In this document: positions 9,219 to 20,149 of the stretch, piece after piece | Position numbering within the stretch: position 1 is the first letter of the stretch | Layout: the number at the start of each line of letters is the position of its first letter | Assembly: GCF_965213555.1 (NCBI RefSeq) | Contig: NZ_OZ243890.1 | Location: forward strand, 434,001 to 498,000 | Length of the DNA: 64,000 bases | Source of the DNA: Acuticoccus sp965213555 | Lineage (GTDB): Bacteria; Pseudomonadota; Alphaproteobacteria; Rhizobiales; Amorphaceae | Direction: 5' to 3' | Made by a program: the position numbers and the translations under genes | The notes under the pieces: generated by a model | What the model was told of the DNA's origin: nothing | Databases searched by the model: none | The model's input: the letters and a program-made list of their open reading frames with translations, nothing else

Positions 9219-9499
9219 CAGACCGCCTTGTGAAACGCGATGACGCGGGACAGAACCGTCGAGCGATGATTGTTCGGGACGTCCGTCTGCTCGGTGATCC
9301 AGCGATAGAGCTCGGGATCGGGAACCGCGAGCAGCGCCTCCATCTCGCCGACCTCGTCCTCGCTCCAGCCCTCGATGGTGGAGTCGGCGAAGCGGCCGAG
9401 GAGGAGGTCCATCTCCCGCGTGCCGCGGTGCCAGGTTTGGTAGAGCAGGCGCTTGCGGCGCGGGTCGAGGCCTGCGGACGAGCGGGTGGTGCCGGACAT
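9218..9499 (-). CDS. sdhE: Succinate dehydrogenase assembly factor SdhE (FAD assembly factor)
   Basis: A 93-residue member of the SdhE/Sdh5 (DUF339) family, which helps attach FAD covalently to succinate dehydrogenase flavoprotein SdhA. The diagnostic RGTREMD (RGxxE motif) sits near residue 30, following RKRLLYQTWH, with the conserved FADS and W-rich helices after it. I chose ATG at 9499 (MSGTTRSS); an earlier in-frame ATG at 9529 only adds MFAFARRRSP. It lies between mfd (1-base overlap) and divergent recG, a grouping common in alphaproteobacteria. The 59-bp gap to recG must hold both promoters. Confidence 0.93.
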   Translation of the reverse strand: MSGTTRSSAGLDPRRKRLLYQTWHRGTREMDLLLGRFADSTIEGWSEDEVGEMEALLAVPDPELYRWITEQTDVPNNHRSTVLSRVIAFHKAV

Positions 9500-9558
9500 T
9501 GGGCTCCTTCGGCGGGCGAACGCGAACACGCGCCCCGGCAGCCCTTGCGAGCGCCGGT

Positions 9559-11673
9559 GTGACGGATCGCAACGATATTGGTCGGCTGACCGGCGCGGTC
9601 AATCGGCTCGCCGGGGTCGGGCCAGGCCGAGCCGAGCGGCTGGCGCACCTTCTCGACCGACCGAGCGCTGCGGAGACGCGTGTCTTCGACGTCCTAAACC
9701 ACATGCCGCTGTCGGTCGTTGACCGCCGGCACCGCACGGCGGTGGTCGATCTTCCCGAGCGTGGCGTGGCGACGGTCGCGGTTCGCGTCGCCCGTCATGA
9801 GCGTTCGGGCAGCCCGAAGGGTCCCGTGCGCGCCATCGGCGATGACGGCACCGGGGAGCTGGCCGTGGTCTACTTCCGCGGCGGGCTCACCTGGCTTGCC
9901 GGCGCGTACCCGCTCGGCGCCTGGGTCCGCGTGTCGGGCGACGTCACCTGGCGGGACGGCCGCCCCCAGATCGTCCACCCCGACGCGTCCGCGGTGGTCG
10001 ACGGGCCCGACGCTCCGGCGGGGCCGGGCTTCGGGCTCGAGGCGCAGTACCGGCTGACGCCGGGCCTCACCGCGGGCGTCTTCGCGGGCATCATCGGCGC
10101 GGCGCTTGAGCGGGTCGGCGCGCCCGCCGAGTGGCTCGATCCCGCCTTCCAGGCGCGTGGGCGCATGCCCGGGCTCGCCGAGGCCTACCGCGCCGTCCAC
10201 CGCCCAAGCACCCTCGACGAGGCAGCGCCGGGCTCGCCGGCGCGCCGGCGGCTCGCCTACGACGAGCTCCTGGCGAGCCAGCTCGCCCTCGCGGTGATCC
10301 GCGACCGCGAGCGCACCACCAAGGGCCGCGCCCGGCGCTGGGACGCCGCCGCCATCGACCGGCTCGAGGCCTCGCTCCCGTTCGCGCTGACCCCGTCGCA
10401 GCGGCTCGCCGTCGCGGAGGTCTCCGCCGACCTTGCCTCGCCCCACCGCATGATCCGCCTTCTGCAAGGCGACGTCGGGTCGGGCAAGACCGTCGTCGCC
10501 CTCCTCGCCGCGGCGATGGCGGCGGGTGACGGCGGGCAGACGGCGGTGATGGCGCCCACCGACCTCGTCGCGCGCCAGCACCATGAGACGTTGTCGCGCA
10601 CCCTCGCGCCGCACGGGCTCGCGGTGCGCCTCCTCACCGGCCGCGTGTCCGAAGCCGATCGTGCCACCGCGCTGGAAGAGCTCGCCGACGGGCGCGCCAA
10701 GGTGGCGGTCGGCACCCACGCCCTGTTCCAGTCGCGCGTCGCCTTCGCCGACCTTGCCCTCGTCGTCGTCGACGAGCAGCACCGCTTCGGCGTCGCGCAA
10801 CGCATGGCGCTGTCGCAGAAGGGCCCGGCGAGCGACCTCCTCGTGATGACCGCGACGCCGATCCCACGCACGCTCGTCCTCGCCCAGTACGGCGACATGG
10901 ACGTCTCGCGCCTGACCGACAAGCCGGCCGGACGCCAGCCGGTGGAGACGCGCGCCCTTCCCCTCTCTCAGCTCGATGCCGTCGTCGAGCGCCTCGCCAC
11001 CGCGGTCGCGCGCGGCGAGAAGGCCTACTGGGTTTGTCCGCTCGTCGAGGCGGACCGGTCGTCCACCATGGCCTCAGCGGTGGCGCGGCACGACGCGCTC
11101 GCCCGGTGTCTCGGAGGCCATGTCGGGCTCGTGCACGGCCGCACGCCAACACCCGAGCGCGAGGACGTCATGGCCGCGTTCCGCGACGGCGCGCTCTCGG
11201 TGCTCGTGGCGACCACCGTCGTGGAGGTGGGCGTCGACGTGCCCGACGCCACGATCATGGTGATCGAGGACGCCGAGCGGTTCGGCCTGTCGCAGCTCCA
11301 CCAGCTCCGCGGTCGGGTGGGACGCGGCGCGCGCCCCTCCACGTGCGTCCTGCTGTACCGCCCTCCCCTCGGGGCCGTCGCGCGCGAGCGGCTCGACACC
11401 ATGCGGGCGACCAACGACGGCTTCCGCATCGCCGAGGACGACCTGCGGCTCCGCGGCGAGGGCGAGGTCCTGGGGACGCGTCAGTCCGGCGCGCCGCAGT
11501 TCCGCGTCGCCGACCTCGAGCGCGACGGCGACCTCCTGGTCGCTGCGAGCGACGACGCCCGCCTGATCGTGGCCACCGACCGGAACCTCGCGAGCCCGCG
11601 CGGACGCGCCCTGCGCGGGCTCCTGACGCTCCACGAGCGGCGCCGCGCCATCGAGAGGCTGCGGGCGGGCTGA
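9559..11673 (+). CDS. recG: ATP-dependent DNA helicase RecG
   Basis: A 704-residue branch-migration helicase that processes stalled forks and Holliday junctions. The N-terminal wedge/OB domain (about 1-250) begins VNRLAGVGPGRAERL. Helicase motifs follow: Walker A GDVGSGKT near 304-311, DEQHRFG near 403-409, TATPIPRTL, and motif VI QLRGRVGRG. Length fits the family. The GTG at 9559 gives a standard N-terminus (VTDRNDIGRL); an ATG at 9499 would overlap the sdhE start region and add an unrelated 20 residues. Divergent from sdhE, convergent with the imelysin-like gene 31 bp downstream. Confidence 0.96.
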   Translation: MTDRNDIGRLTGAVNRLAGVGPGRAERLAHLLDRPSAAETRVFDVLNHMPLSVVDRRHRTAVVDLPERGVATVAVRVARHERSGSPKGPVRAIGDDGTGELAVVYFRGGLTWLAGAYPLGAWVRVSGDVTWRDGRPQIVHPDASAVVDGPDAPAGPGFGLEAQYRLTPGLTAGVFAGIIGAALERVGAPAEWLDPAFQARGRMPGLAEAYRAVHRPSTLDEAAPGSPARRRLAYDELLASQLALAVIRDRERTTKGRARRWDAAAIDRLEASLPFALTPSQRLAVAEVSADLASPHRMIRLLQGDVGSGKTVVALLAAAMAAGDGGQTAVMAPTDLVARQHHETLSRTLAPHGLAVRLLTGRVSEADRATALEELADGRAKVAVGTHALFQSRVAFADLALVVVDEQHRFGVAQRMALSQKGPASDLLVMTATPIPRTLVLAQYGDMDVSRLTDKPAGRQPVETRALPLSQLDAVVERLATAVARGEKAYWVCPLVEADRSSTMASAVARHDALARCLGGHVGLVHGRTPTPEREDVMAAFRDGALSVLVATTVVEVGVDVPDATIMVIEDAERFGLSQLHQLRGRVGRGARPSTCVLLYRPPLGAVARERLDTMRATNDGFRIAEDDLRLRGEGEVLGTRQSGAPQFRVADLERDGDLLVAASDDARLIVATDRNLASPRGRALRGLLTLHERRRAIERLRAG

Positions 11674-11685
11674 CGACGCACACCG

Positions 11686-11701
11686 CGGCGGTCGGCCGCC
11701 G
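11686..11701. terminator. Possible bidirectional terminator hairpin between recG and the imelysin-like gene
   Basis: A perfect 6-bp GC stem, CGGCGG-TCGG-CCGCCG, fills most of the 31-bp gap between two convergent genes. There is no T-run on either side, so intrinsic termination is uncertain; position is the main argument. Confidence 0.3.
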
Positions 11702-11704
11702 GGG

Positions 11705-12904
11705 CTACCGCGTCGCCGGAGTGGGCGGGACGAGCGGCGAGCCGACCACGTCCGGTCCGATGGCGGCGAGCGGTCGGGCGATGGCAGCGGGGTCGAAGCC
11801 GAACGCCTCGGCGAGGTCGGAGACGATGAGGCGCCGCGCGCTGCGCAGGTCCGCGGAGGCAAGCTCGGCGCGGGTTGCGCCGACCCCGTCGCCGCTCCAG
11901 CCGGCGAGCTCACCCGCGGCCTCCTCGATGAGCCGCTCCAGGGCAGAGACCGCCTGGTCCGCCGGGCTGTCCGGCGCCGCGAAGCGGTGCAGCATCGCCG
12001 CCTGCCGCTGCGTCCCCGAAAACGCCTCGATCAAGTAGGTGCGGTTGCGCTCCGCCGCCAGGAACGGCAGGCTCGGCCTTCCGCCATCCAACGGGGCAGC
12101 GAGGTTGCCCGCCAGCCGGTCGACCGCAGCGAGGATGCCGGAGATGAGGTCGTGGAGGCGCCGTCGGGAGGACAGGTCGTCCGCCCCGCCCGCCCAGTGC
12201 GCATCGACGAGGCCCTCGCGCCAGCGCTGCTTCATGGCAAGGGCGACCTCTCGCACGTTGGCGACGATGGTCACCGCGAGGGCACAGCGCTCGCCGTCCG
12301 TCTCGCCGTCGAGCACCACCATCTCGAGGGCGGGCAACCCAGTCAGCGCGGGCTCGAGCCCACGCAGCGCGGAAAGCTGCGCCGGGACTCGCTCCAGGCT
12401 GACGATGAGCGCACCGACCCGCTCGCGGCCATCCGATGCAGCATCGAAGGTCGTCAGAAGCTCCTCGACAGCGGTGCGATTTTGATCGGTGCCGTAGCCG
12501 AGGGCGATGACCGAAGCGGCCGCCCGCACCGTCGCGAGGAACGCGGCGCGCAAGGGGTCGTCGGACCGTTCGTCGGCGATGACGCAGCGGCGCAGGACGA
12601 CGTTCTGCAGCGCCAACGCCGCGTCAGCGAGGCGCGCAAGCGGCCCCATGACGAGTTCCGCAACGAGGACGCTCGCTGCGGGCCCGCGCAGGCTATCGGG
12701 CTGCTCCACCGTCGCCGTCGTCCCGGTCATCGCCGCCGTCGCCGCACGAGCCACGTCGGGCGCAAGCAGCCGCTCCGCCGGCCGTGCCTCGAACGGCGAG
12801 GGAACGATCACGAGGGGCGCGCTCTCGGGTGGCGACTGTGCCGTTGCCTGCAGCGACGCGGCGGCAACGCCGAGGGACGCCAGGCAAAGGACGCTCCTTC
12901 TCAT
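11705..12904 (-). CDS. Imelysin-like periplasmic protein (divergent)
   Basis: A 399-residue secreted protein. Residues 1-23 are a signal peptide ending near ATAQ. The body is all-helical with GLPALEMVVLD near residue 190, corresponding to the GxHxxE motif of imelysin/peptidase M75 family proteins, but with Pro in place of His. Family members such as EfeO/IrpA act in periplasmic iron handling. Without the histidine, metal binding or peptidase activity at this site is doubtful. ATG at 12904 was preferred because it starts the signal peptide directly; an upstream in-frame start at 12934 overlaps the glycosyltransferase end. The assignment rests on the motif and helical pattern, so moderate certainty. 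Confidence 0.6.
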   Translation of the reverse strand: MRRSVLCLASLGVAAASLQATAQSPPESAPLVIVPSPFEARPAERLLAPDVARAATAAMTGTTATVEQPDSLRGPAASVLVAELVMGPLARLADAALALQNVVLRRCVIADERSDDPLRAAFLATVRAAASVIALGYGTDQNRTAVEELLTTFDAASDGRERVGALIVSLERVPAQLSALRGLEPALTGLPALEMVVLDGETDGERCALAVTIVANVREVALAMKQRWREGLVDAHWAGGADDLSSRRRLHDLISGILAAVDRLAGNLAAPLDGGRPSLPFLAAERNRTYLIEAFSGTQRQAAMLHRFAAPDSPADQAVSALERLIEEAAGELAGWSGDGVGATRAELASADLRSARRLIVSDLAEAFGFDPAAIARPLAAIGPDVVGSPLVPPTPATR

Positions 12905-12914
12905 CGCGCCAACG

Positions 12915-15377
12915 TCAACGCCGACGCATCGCAAGGACCTCGTCGAGCCGCGAGCGGTACTTCTTCGCCTGTGCGGCGAGGGAGAAGTTCTCCATCACGT
13001 AGGCCCGCGCCACGCGCGCCCGGCGCGCGCGCTCGGCAGGGTTCGTGCGAACTGCACGCATGGCTTCCACGGCACTCTCCAGCCTCGGCGCGGCCCACAC
13101 CTGACCGCCATCGACGAAGATGTACTCGTTCGGCCGCGGCTCGACGAGGTCGTAGTCGACGAGGAAGGCGTGCTCCGGCCGAGTGAAGTCCATGTTGCCC
13201 GAGTAGGCGGTCGCGAGGATGGGCACGCCAAGACCCATCGCCTCGATCAGCCCGAAGCCCCACCCCTCCGATCGATGCAGCGAGACGTAGCAGTCCGCCC
13301 CCTTGATGAGCTTCATGAGCTCGCCGTAGCGCAGCGTCTCGTTGAGGATGGTGATGCGCGGATCGTGCGTCGCGACCTCGATCAGCCGATCCCACCTCAG
13401 CGTCTGGTGCGGGTCGCTCACGAAGTCGCGGTTGTGCGTCTTGAGGACGAGGTGGACGTCGTCGTCTGCGTCGTCGAACGCGGCACGGAACGCCTCGACG
13501 ACCCCATGGGGGTTCTTGCGCTCCACGAACGAGAACGAGTCGAAGGCGGCGAGGAACACGAACGTGTTCGGCCCCACCGGCAGCCGCTCCGACAGCCAGG
13601 CCCGTGCGACGTCGCGACCCGGATCGGAAACCGGCTCCACCGCCATGCCGACGTTGTGCACCGGCTTGCCAGCGTCCGCGTAAACCGACACCCCGTAGTC
13701 CGTCGCGACCCAGATCTCGTCCACTAGCTCGATGGCGAGCTCCTGCGCCCTGGACGGGCGCGACAGCTCCCAGAAGAAGTAGCCGATGTTGTAGGCGCCG
13801 TTGAACGCGTCGCGCAGGTACGCGAGCGCCATCGGCAGCGTCTCGCCGTTGAGGTGCAGGAGGTTGACGTCCGCCGGCCGGGGCAGGCCGAAGGCGAGGC
13901 TGTTCGAGTTCATGCCGATGGGCGCAGGGTTGTCGAGGTCGAAGTCGACCACGTTCGGCGTGTAGCCCGCAGCCTTGAGCGTCGCCGCCGACAGCCGCGC
14001 CGCCTGGCCGAGGCCGGACGACTTGGCGAAGGGACCGATGATCTGGACGGGCACACGCTCCTGCGTCCGATCGGTCGTTGGAGCGAACCGCGCCGCTTCG
14101 AAGCGGTTGCCGTGCGTGTCGAAGGCAAGGAACCGCCGACGCTTCAAGTCGAAGCCGAGGCTGGCGAGGTGCCTTGCGTAGCGCGTCGCGTCGAACAGCT
14201 CGCCGATGGCCTCCCCACTCGGGTGCAGCGACTGGACCGTCCTATCGAACAAGGTTTCGCGCGGCGGCCCGTCGAACAGCGCGGTGAGGTTCTTCTGCGG
14301 CAGGAAGCGGATCACCCCAGGCTGCGCCATCGCCTCCAGGAGGAGCCAGACGTGGACGAGAAGGCGATGCTGCTCGATGGTGCCGTCGAACACGTGAAAG
14401 CGCACGTTCGCGTTGAAGTGCCCCTCGATGAACACCGACAACGGCCAGTCCTGCCCCATGTAGCGGACGGGGATCCGACGCAGCGCCTCGACGTAGTATT
14501 CCGGAACCAGGCAGTCCTCGACATGCAGCTCGACGGCGCGTTCGACGCACCACCAGCGCACGAACTCCTCATAGCGACCCTGGTCGGTGAGCGGAAACAG
14601 CGTCACCCCGTGCGCCGACGTAAGGCCGTAGGAGAGCGATGCGCGTGAGATCTTGTGCTCGACGCCCAGCAGCGCGACGGGGCAGTTGAGGTAGGCGATC
14701 TCCTTGGCCCCCAACGGGCCGCGCATGGGTCGGCGCACGTCGAGGTAGTGATCGAGGTACCAGCGCAGGTAGCGGTTCTTCGTCGCCTCCGAGCCGTCGA
14801 GGGGATGGGTCGCGTCCTTCTTCAGCCGCACGTGCTGAAAGTCGAGGTAGCGGGAGACCGAGCATCGCGCGTCCGCGGTCCCATTGCCGCCGCGCAAGAA
14901 CAGCCTCTCGTGCAGTGGGAAGCGCTTCGGCTCGCCGCGGACGGGCTCCGCAGAGCCGTCGCCGACGAGCGCCGCGCGCGTGACTTGGGCGATGGCGTTC
15001 TCGAGGGCCGGGCGCATGGCGGCCCGGACCTCGTCGGTGAGCGATGCCTCGTGGCGCAGAACGCGCTCACCGACCTTCTCGTAGCAGCCGTCGCGTCGCC
15101 GCACGAAGATCTCCACCGGCAGGTCGCGTCGCGCGACTCCCTCGCCGACGACGTCCGGCACGTGCCAATGAAAGCCGCAGTGCGGGGGACCAAGGCCCGC
15201 CTCTGCAACATCGAACCGGGCGATGTCGGCCCGCACGATCCCGCTCGGCACCCCATCCACGAGGAACTGAACCGTCAGCGGCGCGCTCGACCGGTCCTCG
15301 CGAGGGCAGATCCAGCCAGCGATCTGCGAGGGCGTGAAGACGTCGATGTTGTAGTTGTAGGCGACGGTCTCGCTCAC
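12915..15377 (-). CDS. Large glycosyltransferase with C-terminal GT4 domain and N-terminal beta-sandwich
   Basis: An 820-residue protein. Residues about 5-90 resemble the small beta-sandwich often fused to alphaproteobacterial polysaccharide glycosyltransferases (IAGWICP ... VQFLVDGVPSG ... ARFDVAEAG ... HCGFHWHVP). A middle region (about 180-460) matches no family I can name. The last 360 residues are a GT-B glycosyltransferase: GPFAKSSGLGQAARL near 450, then SEGWGFGLIEAMGLGVP near 710-727, the nucleotide-sugar site of GT4 enzymes. Donor and acceptor are unknown; a role in cell-surface polysaccharide fits the neighbouring gmd, whose product makes GDP-4-keto-6-deoxymannose. GTG at 15377 is preferred since GAAGGAA precedes it; an ATG-frame extension to 15452 is possible. 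Confidence 0.8.
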   Translation of the reverse strand: MSETVAYNYNIDVFTPSQIAGWICPREDRSSAPLTVQFLVDGVPSGIVRADIARFDVAEAGLGPPHCGFHWHVPDVVGEGVARRDLPVEIFVRRRDGCYEKVGERVLRHEASLTDEVRAAMRPALENAIAQVTRAALVGDGSAEPVRGEPKRFPLHERLFLRGGNGTADARCSVSRYLDFQHVRLKKDATHPLDGSEATKNRYLRWYLDHYLDVRRPMRGPLGAKEIAYLNCPVALLGVEHKISRASLSYGLTSAHGVTLFPLTDQGRYEEFVRWWCVERAVELHVEDCLVPEYYVEALRRIPVRYMGQDWPLSVFIEGHFNANVRFHVFDGTIEQHRLLVHVWLLLEAMAQPGVIRFLPQKNLTALFDGPPRETLFDRTVQSLHPSGEAIGELFDATRYARHLASLGFDLKRRRFLAFDTHGNRFEAARFAPTTDRTQERVPVQIIGPFAKSSGLGQAARLSAATLKAAGYTPNVVDFDLDNPAPIGMNSNSLAFGLPRPADVNLLHLNGETLPMALAYLRDAFNGAYNIGYFFWELSRPSRAQELAIELVDEIWVATDYGVSVYADAGKPVHNVGMAVEPVSDPGRDVARAWLSERLPVGPNTFVFLAAFDSFSFVERKNPHGVVEAFRAAFDDADDDVHLVLKTHNRDFVSDPHQTLRWDRLIEVATHDPRITILNETLRYGELMKLIKGADCYVSLHRSEGWGFGLIEAMGLGVPILATAYSGNMDFTRPEHAFLVDYDLVEPRPNEYIFVDGGQVWAAPRLESAVEAMRAVRTNPAERARRARVARAYVMENFSLAAQAKKYRSRLDEVLAMRRR

Positions 15378-15488
15378 TCTGTTCCTTCTCGTGGCCTCAC
15401 GGGCACGCGACCTCACGTTGGGCGCGCTGGTCGCGACAACGCCTAACAGCATTCGCGCGTCTGCCGGAAGAGGTGACGCCGCCGGCGG

Positions 15489-16478
<990 letters not shown>

Positions 16479-16562
16479 GGGCGTCTCGCTTGGAGTTCGC
16501 ACGCGTCAGCCGCGCCGGGATCGGCCGGCCGCTTGGCCCGCGCGTCGCGGATGGGCAGCGCG

Positions 16563-16591
16563 GCCTTACCAAAGGGTCCGTTGCGCTACAA
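16563..16591 (-). promoter_or_regulatory. Possible sigma-70 type promoter for gmd
   Basis: Reading toward gmd, TTGTAG (-35) and TAAGGC (-10) are separated by 17 bases in the 195-bp gap between pdhB and gmd, leaving a leader of roughly 75-80 bases. Only a match by eye to the consensus; no transcription data. Confidence 0.3.
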
Positions 16592-16673
16592 TGGACGGTT
16601 GCGCTCGGGCGAGGTCGGCGATCCCGCGTAAACGCGGCGTTGCGTCGCGTCCCGTTCGGCAGGGGAGCGGCGG

Positions 16674-18254
<1,581 letters not shown>

Positions 18255-18271
18255 CGTGTCCGTGTTCTTCC

Positions 18272-18511
18272 CTAATGATCGCGCAGCCGCGCCTCGACAA
18301 ATTCCAGCCTTTTCTCAAGGCTTGCGAGACGCGCCTCGTGACGGTCGTCGGTCTGTGCGAAGCCGCGCAGCAGCGTGGTGAGCGCGTCGACGCGCTGCTC
18401 CAGCGCCCGCCCGCGGACCTCCAACTTGCCGAGCCGCTCCTCGATCCGGTCCTGGCCCGCCCGCAGGGCACGAAGGTGGTCGAGTATAAGGTCGTGCGGC
18501 TCAGTCGCCAT
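18272..18511 (-). CDS. Small coiled-coil protein inside the pdhA-pdhB operon
   Basis: A 79-residue acidic, highly charged protein without membrane segments. Heptad-like spacing of Leu/Val (LEVRGRALEQRVDAL, LASLEKRLEFVEARL) predicts a long coiled coil through most of its length. The function is unknown. It sits 17 bp after pdhB begins upstream-wise (between the pdhA stop at 18539 and the pdhB start at 18254) on the same strand, so it is almost certainly transcribed with them. It could be an assembly or scaffolding partner, or simply a passenger gene. ATG at 18511 overlaps nothing, 27 bp after pdhA ends. Confidence 0.72.
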   Translation of the reverse strand: MATEPHDLILDHLRALRAGQDRIEERLGKLEVRGRALEQRVDALTTLLRGFAQTDDRHEARLASLEKRLEFVEARLRDH

Positions 18512-18538
18512 CTCAGGCTACGCCAACCAAGCGGACCG

Positions 18539-19564
18539 TCAGCGCACGACGTCCGTCCACAGCTCGGACGGGTCCGGCTCGGGCTCGGACTGGGCGAACT
18601 CGGCTGCCGTGTTCACCAGGTCGCGCACGCGCTTGTCCACCGCCTTCACGTCATCCTCGGCGACGCCGTGCTCCTTGATGAGGATGTCGCGGACGTGCTC
18701 GATGGGGTCGCGCTTCTGACGGTACTCGTTGACCTCGTCGCGGGTGCGGTACTTCGCAGGGTCGGACATCGAGTGGCCGCGATAGCGGTAGGTCATCATC
18801 TCCAGGATGTAGGGCCCCTTGCCGTCGCGAGCGTGGGCGAGCGCCTTGTCCACCGCGGCACGGACCGTCTCCACGCTCATGCCGTCGACCTGCTCACCGG
18901 GGATGCCGAAGGAGCGGCCGCGCTGGGACAGGTTCGTCGTCGAGGACGCACGCTCCACCGACGTGCCCATGCCGTACTTGTTGTTCTCGATCACGTAGAC
19001 CACCGGCAGCGACCAGAGCTTGGCCATGTTGAAGCTCTCGTACACCTGCCCCTGGTTGGCCGCGCCGTCGCCGAAGTAGGTGAGCGCAACCGCGCCGTTC
19101 TCGCGGTAGCGGTTGGCGAAGGCGATCCCGGTGCCGAGGGAAACCTGTGCGCCGACGATGCCGTGGCCTCCGTAGAAGTTCTTCTCCACGGAGAACATGT
19201 GCATGGAGCCACCCTTGCCCTTGGAGTAGCCAGCGGCGCGGCCGGTGAGCTCGGCCATGACGCCCTTGGGGTCCATCCCGGTGGCGAGCATGTGGCCGTG
19301 GTCGCGGTAACCGGTGATGACCTGGTCGCCCTCGCGCATCGCCATCTGCGCGCCGACGACGACGGCCTCCTGGCCGATGTAGAGGTGGCAGAAGCCGCCG
19401 ATGAGGCCCATGCCGTAGAGTTGGCCGGCCTTCTCCTCGAACCGGCGGATGAGGAGCATGTCCTCGTAGGCGCGGCGGTAGTCATCGGCTGAGAAGCTCG
19501 CCGCGTCGGCCCGTTGGGGCGCGGACGTCACCTCCTCGGTCTTCACCTTGGCCTCGGCCTGCAT
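18539..19564 (-). CDS. pdhA: Pyruvate dehydrogenase E1 component, alpha subunit
   Basis: A 341-residue thiamine-diphosphate enzyme subunit. The ThDP motif begins GDGAANQGQ (near residue 180) and ends IENNKYGMG about 30 residues later. Also seen: YEDMLLIRRFEEKAGQLYG near the N-terminus, HLYIGQEAV, and the phosphorylation-loop region YRYRGHSMSDPAKYR. Pairs with PdhB to form the E1 heterotetramer of the pyruvate dehydrogenase complex in the cytoplasm. First gene of a short operon (pdhA, coiled-coil gene, pdhB); ftsB lies 132 bp upstream on the same strand, the usual alphaproteobacterial neighbour. Confidence 0.96.
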   Translation of the reverse strand: MQAEAKVKTEEVTSAPQRADAASFSADDYRRAYEDMLLIRRFEEKAGQLYGMGLIGGFCHLYIGQEAVVVGAQMAMREGDQVITGYRDHGHMLATGMDPKGVMAELTGRAAGYSKGKGGSMHMFSVEKNFYGGHGIVGAQVSLGTGIAFANRYRENGAVALTYFGDGAANQGQVYESFNMAKLWSLPVVYVIENNKYGMGTSVERASSTTNLSQRGRSFGIPGEQVDGMSVETVRAAVDKALAHARDGKGPYILEMMTYRYRGHSMSDPAKYRTRDEVNEYRQKRDPIEHVRDILIKEHGVAEDDVKAVDKRVRDLVNTAAEFAQSEPEPDPSELWTDVVR

Positions 19565-19696
19565 GCTCGCTTCCCTCCGAACCGGGCGTCTGCGTAAACC
19601 TAGACCACCGCCTGGACAGTGGGAAGGTCGGGCGCCGGTGTTGGGACGTGCCGCCGCAGCGCATGGGGCGTCCCGGCGGCAAGGGAGCCGCCGCCG

Positions 19697-20050
19697 TCAG
19701 CGCCGTGCGGCGAGGGCGCGGTCGAGCGATCCCGCGTGCGAACCGTGCAGGATGACGAGCTCGTTGGTGTGGGCGAGATTGAGTTGCGCCCGCGCGCGCT
19801 CGTCCAGAAGGTCTGCGTCGAGCGCGTCGGTCCGCAGCCGTTCGACCCGTCGCTGCAGCGCCTCCCGATGCTCGACGAGGCTCGACAGCTCGGCAGCACG
19901 TGCGTCGCGTTCTGAGGCGAGCCGCTCACGCGCGACCTGACCGAAGTCCCCACGGGTAGACTGCCAGCCGAAGTACAGCGCGACCCCGATGAGGAGGAGC
20001 GGCCCCAGCAGGGACATGACGGGCGACTTCTTCCGGTAGCGCGTCGGCAT
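19697..20050 (-). CDS. ftsB: FtsB/DivIC-type septum formation initiator protein
   Basis: A 117-residue bitopic membrane protein: short basic N-terminus (MPTRYRKKS), one membrane helix about residues 8-28 (VMSLLGPLLLIGVALYFG), then a coiled coil from about 40 to 80 (LASERDARAAELSSLVEHRE) and the conserved C-terminal segment DLLDERARAQLNLAHTNELV. In the divisome FtsB bridges FtsL and FtsQ. ATG at 20050 was chosen because it puts the basic residues just before the helix; a start at 20083 would add 11 residues. Located upstream of pdhA, as in many alphaproteobacteria. Confidence 0.85.
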   Translation of the reverse strand: MPTRYRKKSPVMSLLGPLLLIGVALYFGWQSTRGDFGQVARERLASERDARAAELSSLVEHREALQRRVERLRTDALDADLLDERARAQLNLAHTNELVILHGSHAGSLDRALAARR

Positions 20051-20149
20051 GAGCTCAATCCAGGACCGGGGCAACACCACCATGCCCAGCTTAACGCGCG
20101 GTTTCGCACACGCCGTAACGTGGGCCGCGCTGCCCTGCGCCGCGCGCGG

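Noticed and set aside
6231..9233. A 1000-codon open frame opposite mfd
   Set aside because: Antisense shadow of mfd; no recognisable motif and low-complexity composition.
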